Shown piece after piece: positions 34,695 through 36,357 of a stretch of DNA of 36,357 bases (position 1 is the first letter of the stretch; each line of letters opens with the position of its first letter). The DNA is from Pararcticibacter amylolyticus. GTDB taxonomy: Bacteria; Bacteroidota; Bacteroidia; Sphingobacteriales; Sphingobacteriaceae. The notes below the pieces were generated by a model. That model did no database searches. It saw only the letters and a program-made list of their open reading frames with translations, and was not told where the DNA came from. The stretch is taken from the NCBI RefSeq assembly GCF_003130405.1, contig NZ_QEAS01000012.1, positions 1-36,357 of the forward strand, in the 5' to 3' direction. A program made the position numbers and the translations under genes.

Positions 34695-36347
34695 CTATTC
34701 AGCAATAATTTTCTCTTTCACTGCCGGGTCCTGCACAACGGGGGTTTTTACATTTTTGAAGTTATTATTTTTAAGGGTTATACCTTTAGACTGCTCACCA
34801 TTAACCTTTAAAAATGTATCCGTACCGGGCGCAGGGAACGAATTATAGAAGAAAACATCTTTGGTATTCGTCAATTCGGCTACAGGCACCCCAGGCAATG
34901 GTTTCAGGCTTTTCAGTCCGTTTGCTACCAATGTCGTCACGTTTTCCGTTTTCAGAACCGGGCCGGCTTTTGTATTGACATGAACATTATGGAACTCTAT
35001 GTTCGCTGCATTTTTAATATGAAAACCAGATTCGGCGTCCATATTAATATCATTAAAGGTGATATTTTCTACCGGCATTTCTTCGAGCCCGTTTATATAG
35101 CATGCCTGTTTCACTCCTGATGCCGTAATATTGCTCAGATGGATATTCCTGAATGCAGGCGTTCTCTCTGACACCGGTTCAGGCTGTGTTTTTGCATACT
35201 GCAGATCAAGTACGATAGCCTGTTCCTGAATGTTTTTCATGATGATATTATCCACCCTGATCTCTTCTACAACACCGCCTCTGCCTCTGGCAGACTTTAT
35301 CCTGATACCCCTGTCTGTGCCATCAAATACACAATTCGAAATGGTAATTTTCCGGACATCTCCGGACATTTCGCTTCCAATTACCACACCACCATGTCCT
35401 GACAACATCGTACAATTGGTGATGGTGTAATTTTCTGCCGGTGCAGCCATAGCTCTTCCAGGTTTATCTTTCCCTGATTTAATAGTGATACAGTCATCCC
35501 CTACACTTATATGACAGTTGGAAATATGCACGTACCTGCACGACTCAGGATTAATTCCATCGGTATTAGGAGAATGAGGGTTGTTGATCGTAACTCCTGT
35601 AACAGTAACATTTTCACAAAACTCCGGGTTTACGGTCCAGAACGGAGAATTCCGGATAGAGATTCCCTCGATTAACACATTCTTACAGAACATCGGCTGA
35701 ATAAACGGAGGGCGAAGAAAGCCCCGCTTCATCTGCTTAGGCTCATCCGGAAGTAAAATATCCTTATTCAGGTCATCGAACATGTACTGCCATTTCGACC
35801 TTGGCTGACCTTCTTTGTAGCCCTCTACAAAATCCCACCATTTCTTTCCGTGCCCGTCAATAAGCCCTCTTCCCTTAATGGTGATGTTCTCTGCTTTATA
35901 GGCATAGAATAAAGGAGAAAAACTCGTTACATCAACCCCTTCGTAGCGGCTCTTCACCATTGGCAAATAATGGTCAAAGTTATCGCTGAAATGTAATTCA
36001 GCACCCGCTTCAATGTAAATCGTAATATTGCTTTTCAGGTGTATGGGACCGGTCAGATACTTACCTGCCGGAAAATAGACAGTACCACCACCCGCTTTGA
36101 AAGCCGCATCTATAGCTTTCCTGATAGCATCTGTTGCCAGCTTACTGCTGTCATTCTTCGCTCCATACTTCAGAACATTATAGTGTTCCTGCGCAAACCC
36201 GGACAGGGAAGCAAACAAAAGTGCCAGACACAATGCAAGTTTGCAGGAAAACTGTTGTCTGCTGTCAGCTTTTAGCAATCTACTTTCGTTTAAGCGCCCC
36301 TCATCATAAGTGAGCTCTGTACTCGTATATATCTTCGTGTTGTTCAT
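34695..36347 (-). CDS. GH28 polygalacturonase-type glycoside hydrolase
   Basis: A 550-residue exported parallel beta-helix enzyme that hydrolyses galacturonan-type backbones. The GH28 signature motifs are in order: NTDGINPES (Asp263), VGDDCITIKSG (Asp284 and Asp285), SGHGG (His318) and RGIRIKS (Arg349, Lys351). The first coil reads YNVLKYGAKNDSSKLATDAI, typical of pectate-active helices. The signal peptide core KLALCLALLFASLSGFAQ lies unusually far in (36-53), behind an extension partly encoded by heptamer repeats (36254-36288). The true start might be the TTG at 36278. The gene begins near the right edge, so its promoter is outside the window. It leads the visible right-hand unit. Confidence 0.93.
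   Translation of the reverse strand: MNNTKIYTSTELTYDEGRLNESRLLKADSRQQFSCKLALCLALLFASLSGFAQEHYNVLKYGAKNDSSKLATDAIRKAIDAAFKAGGGTVYFPAGKYLTGPIHLKSNITIYIEAGAELHFSDNFDHYLPMVKSRYEGVDVTSFSPLFYAYKAENITIKGRGLIDGHGKKWWDFVEGYKEGQPRSKWQYMFDDLNKDILLPDEPKQMKRGFLRPPFIQPMFCKNVLIEGISIRNSPFWTVNPEFCENVTVTGVTINNPHSPNTDGINPESCRYVHISNCHISVGDDCITIKSGKDKPGRAMAAPAENYTITNCTMLSGHGGVVIGSEMSGDVRKITISNCVFDGTDRGIRIKSARGRGGVVEEIRVDNIIMKNIQEQAIVLDLQYAKTQPEPVSERTPAFRNIHLSNITASGVKQACYINGLEEMPVENITFNDINMDAESGFHIKNAANIEFHNVHVNTKAGPVLKTENVTTLVANGLKSLKPLPGVPVAELTNTKDVFFYNSFPAPGTDTFLKVNGEQSKGITLKNNNFKNVKTPVVQDPAVKEKIIAE
36254..36288. repeat. Heptanucleotide repeats inside the 5' end of the GH28 gene
   Basis: Five 7-nt units (GTTGTCT, GCTGTCA, GCTTTTA, GCAATCT, ACTTTCG) lie within the open frame just before the signal-peptide core. 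They encode about residues 20-31 of the called protein. They belong to the same family as the intergenic arrays to the left. Confidence 0.6.
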
Positions 36348-36357
36348 ATTTATTTTG

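Overview
The window comes from a member of the Bacteroidota. The evidence is three SusC/SusD outer-membrane pairs, a FecR/ECF sigma pair, lipoprotein signals of the C-K/N-D/E type, and -7 promoter elements of the TAnnTTTG form that only this phylum uses. The gene content suggests a free-living saprophyte of the Sphingobacteriaceae/Chitinophagaceae kind; this placement is inference. Almost every gene is on the minus strand. The whole window reads as a carbohydrate-acquisition region aimed at a complex, fucosylated, probably pectic plant polysaccharide.

Layout from left to right. 1-166: N-terminus of a secreted protein resembling Bacteroidota pectate lyases, with its own promoter. 390-7957: a self-contained unit made of an ECF sigma factor, a FecR anti-sigma, a SusC with an N-terminal STN signalling domain, and a SusD, closed by a strong terminator. 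7958-8541: a gap with a GC-rich patch that may be a dispersed repeat or gene remnant. 8542-9030: a small secreted protein of unknown function. 9307-15363: SusC2, SusD2 and a surface lipoprotein, behind a long leader of about 300 nt. 16145-23929: a sugar-isomerase-like enzyme, a DUF3826 protein, SusC3 and SusD3, closed by a terminator. 24222-25097: a divergent AraC-type regulator. 25177-36347: a catabolic run of GH28 polygalacturonase, GH95 alpha-L-fucosidase/galactosidase with an inserted extra domain, a GH2 enzyme with a malectin-like domain, a sodium/sugar symporter and a DapA/NanA-type aldolase.

Inferred workflow: the lyase and GH28 cut the backbone, SusC/D pairs import oligomers, GH95 and GH2 trim side chains, the SSS symporter takes the sugar into the cytoplasm, and the isomerase and aldolase start its catabolism.

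Two observations go beyond routine annotation. First, three minus-strand units (the lyase, SusC2 and the symporter) share the 9-mer TGCTAATAT exactly 50 nt upstream of a -7 element, which suggests a common activator; the AraC protein is the obvious candidate. Second, the right-hand 11 kb (25.1-36.3 kb) carries degenerate tandem heptanucleotide repeats in nearly every intergenic gap. They run into the stop codons or 3' ends of genes and into the 5' coding end of GH28. I saw none in the left 24 kb.
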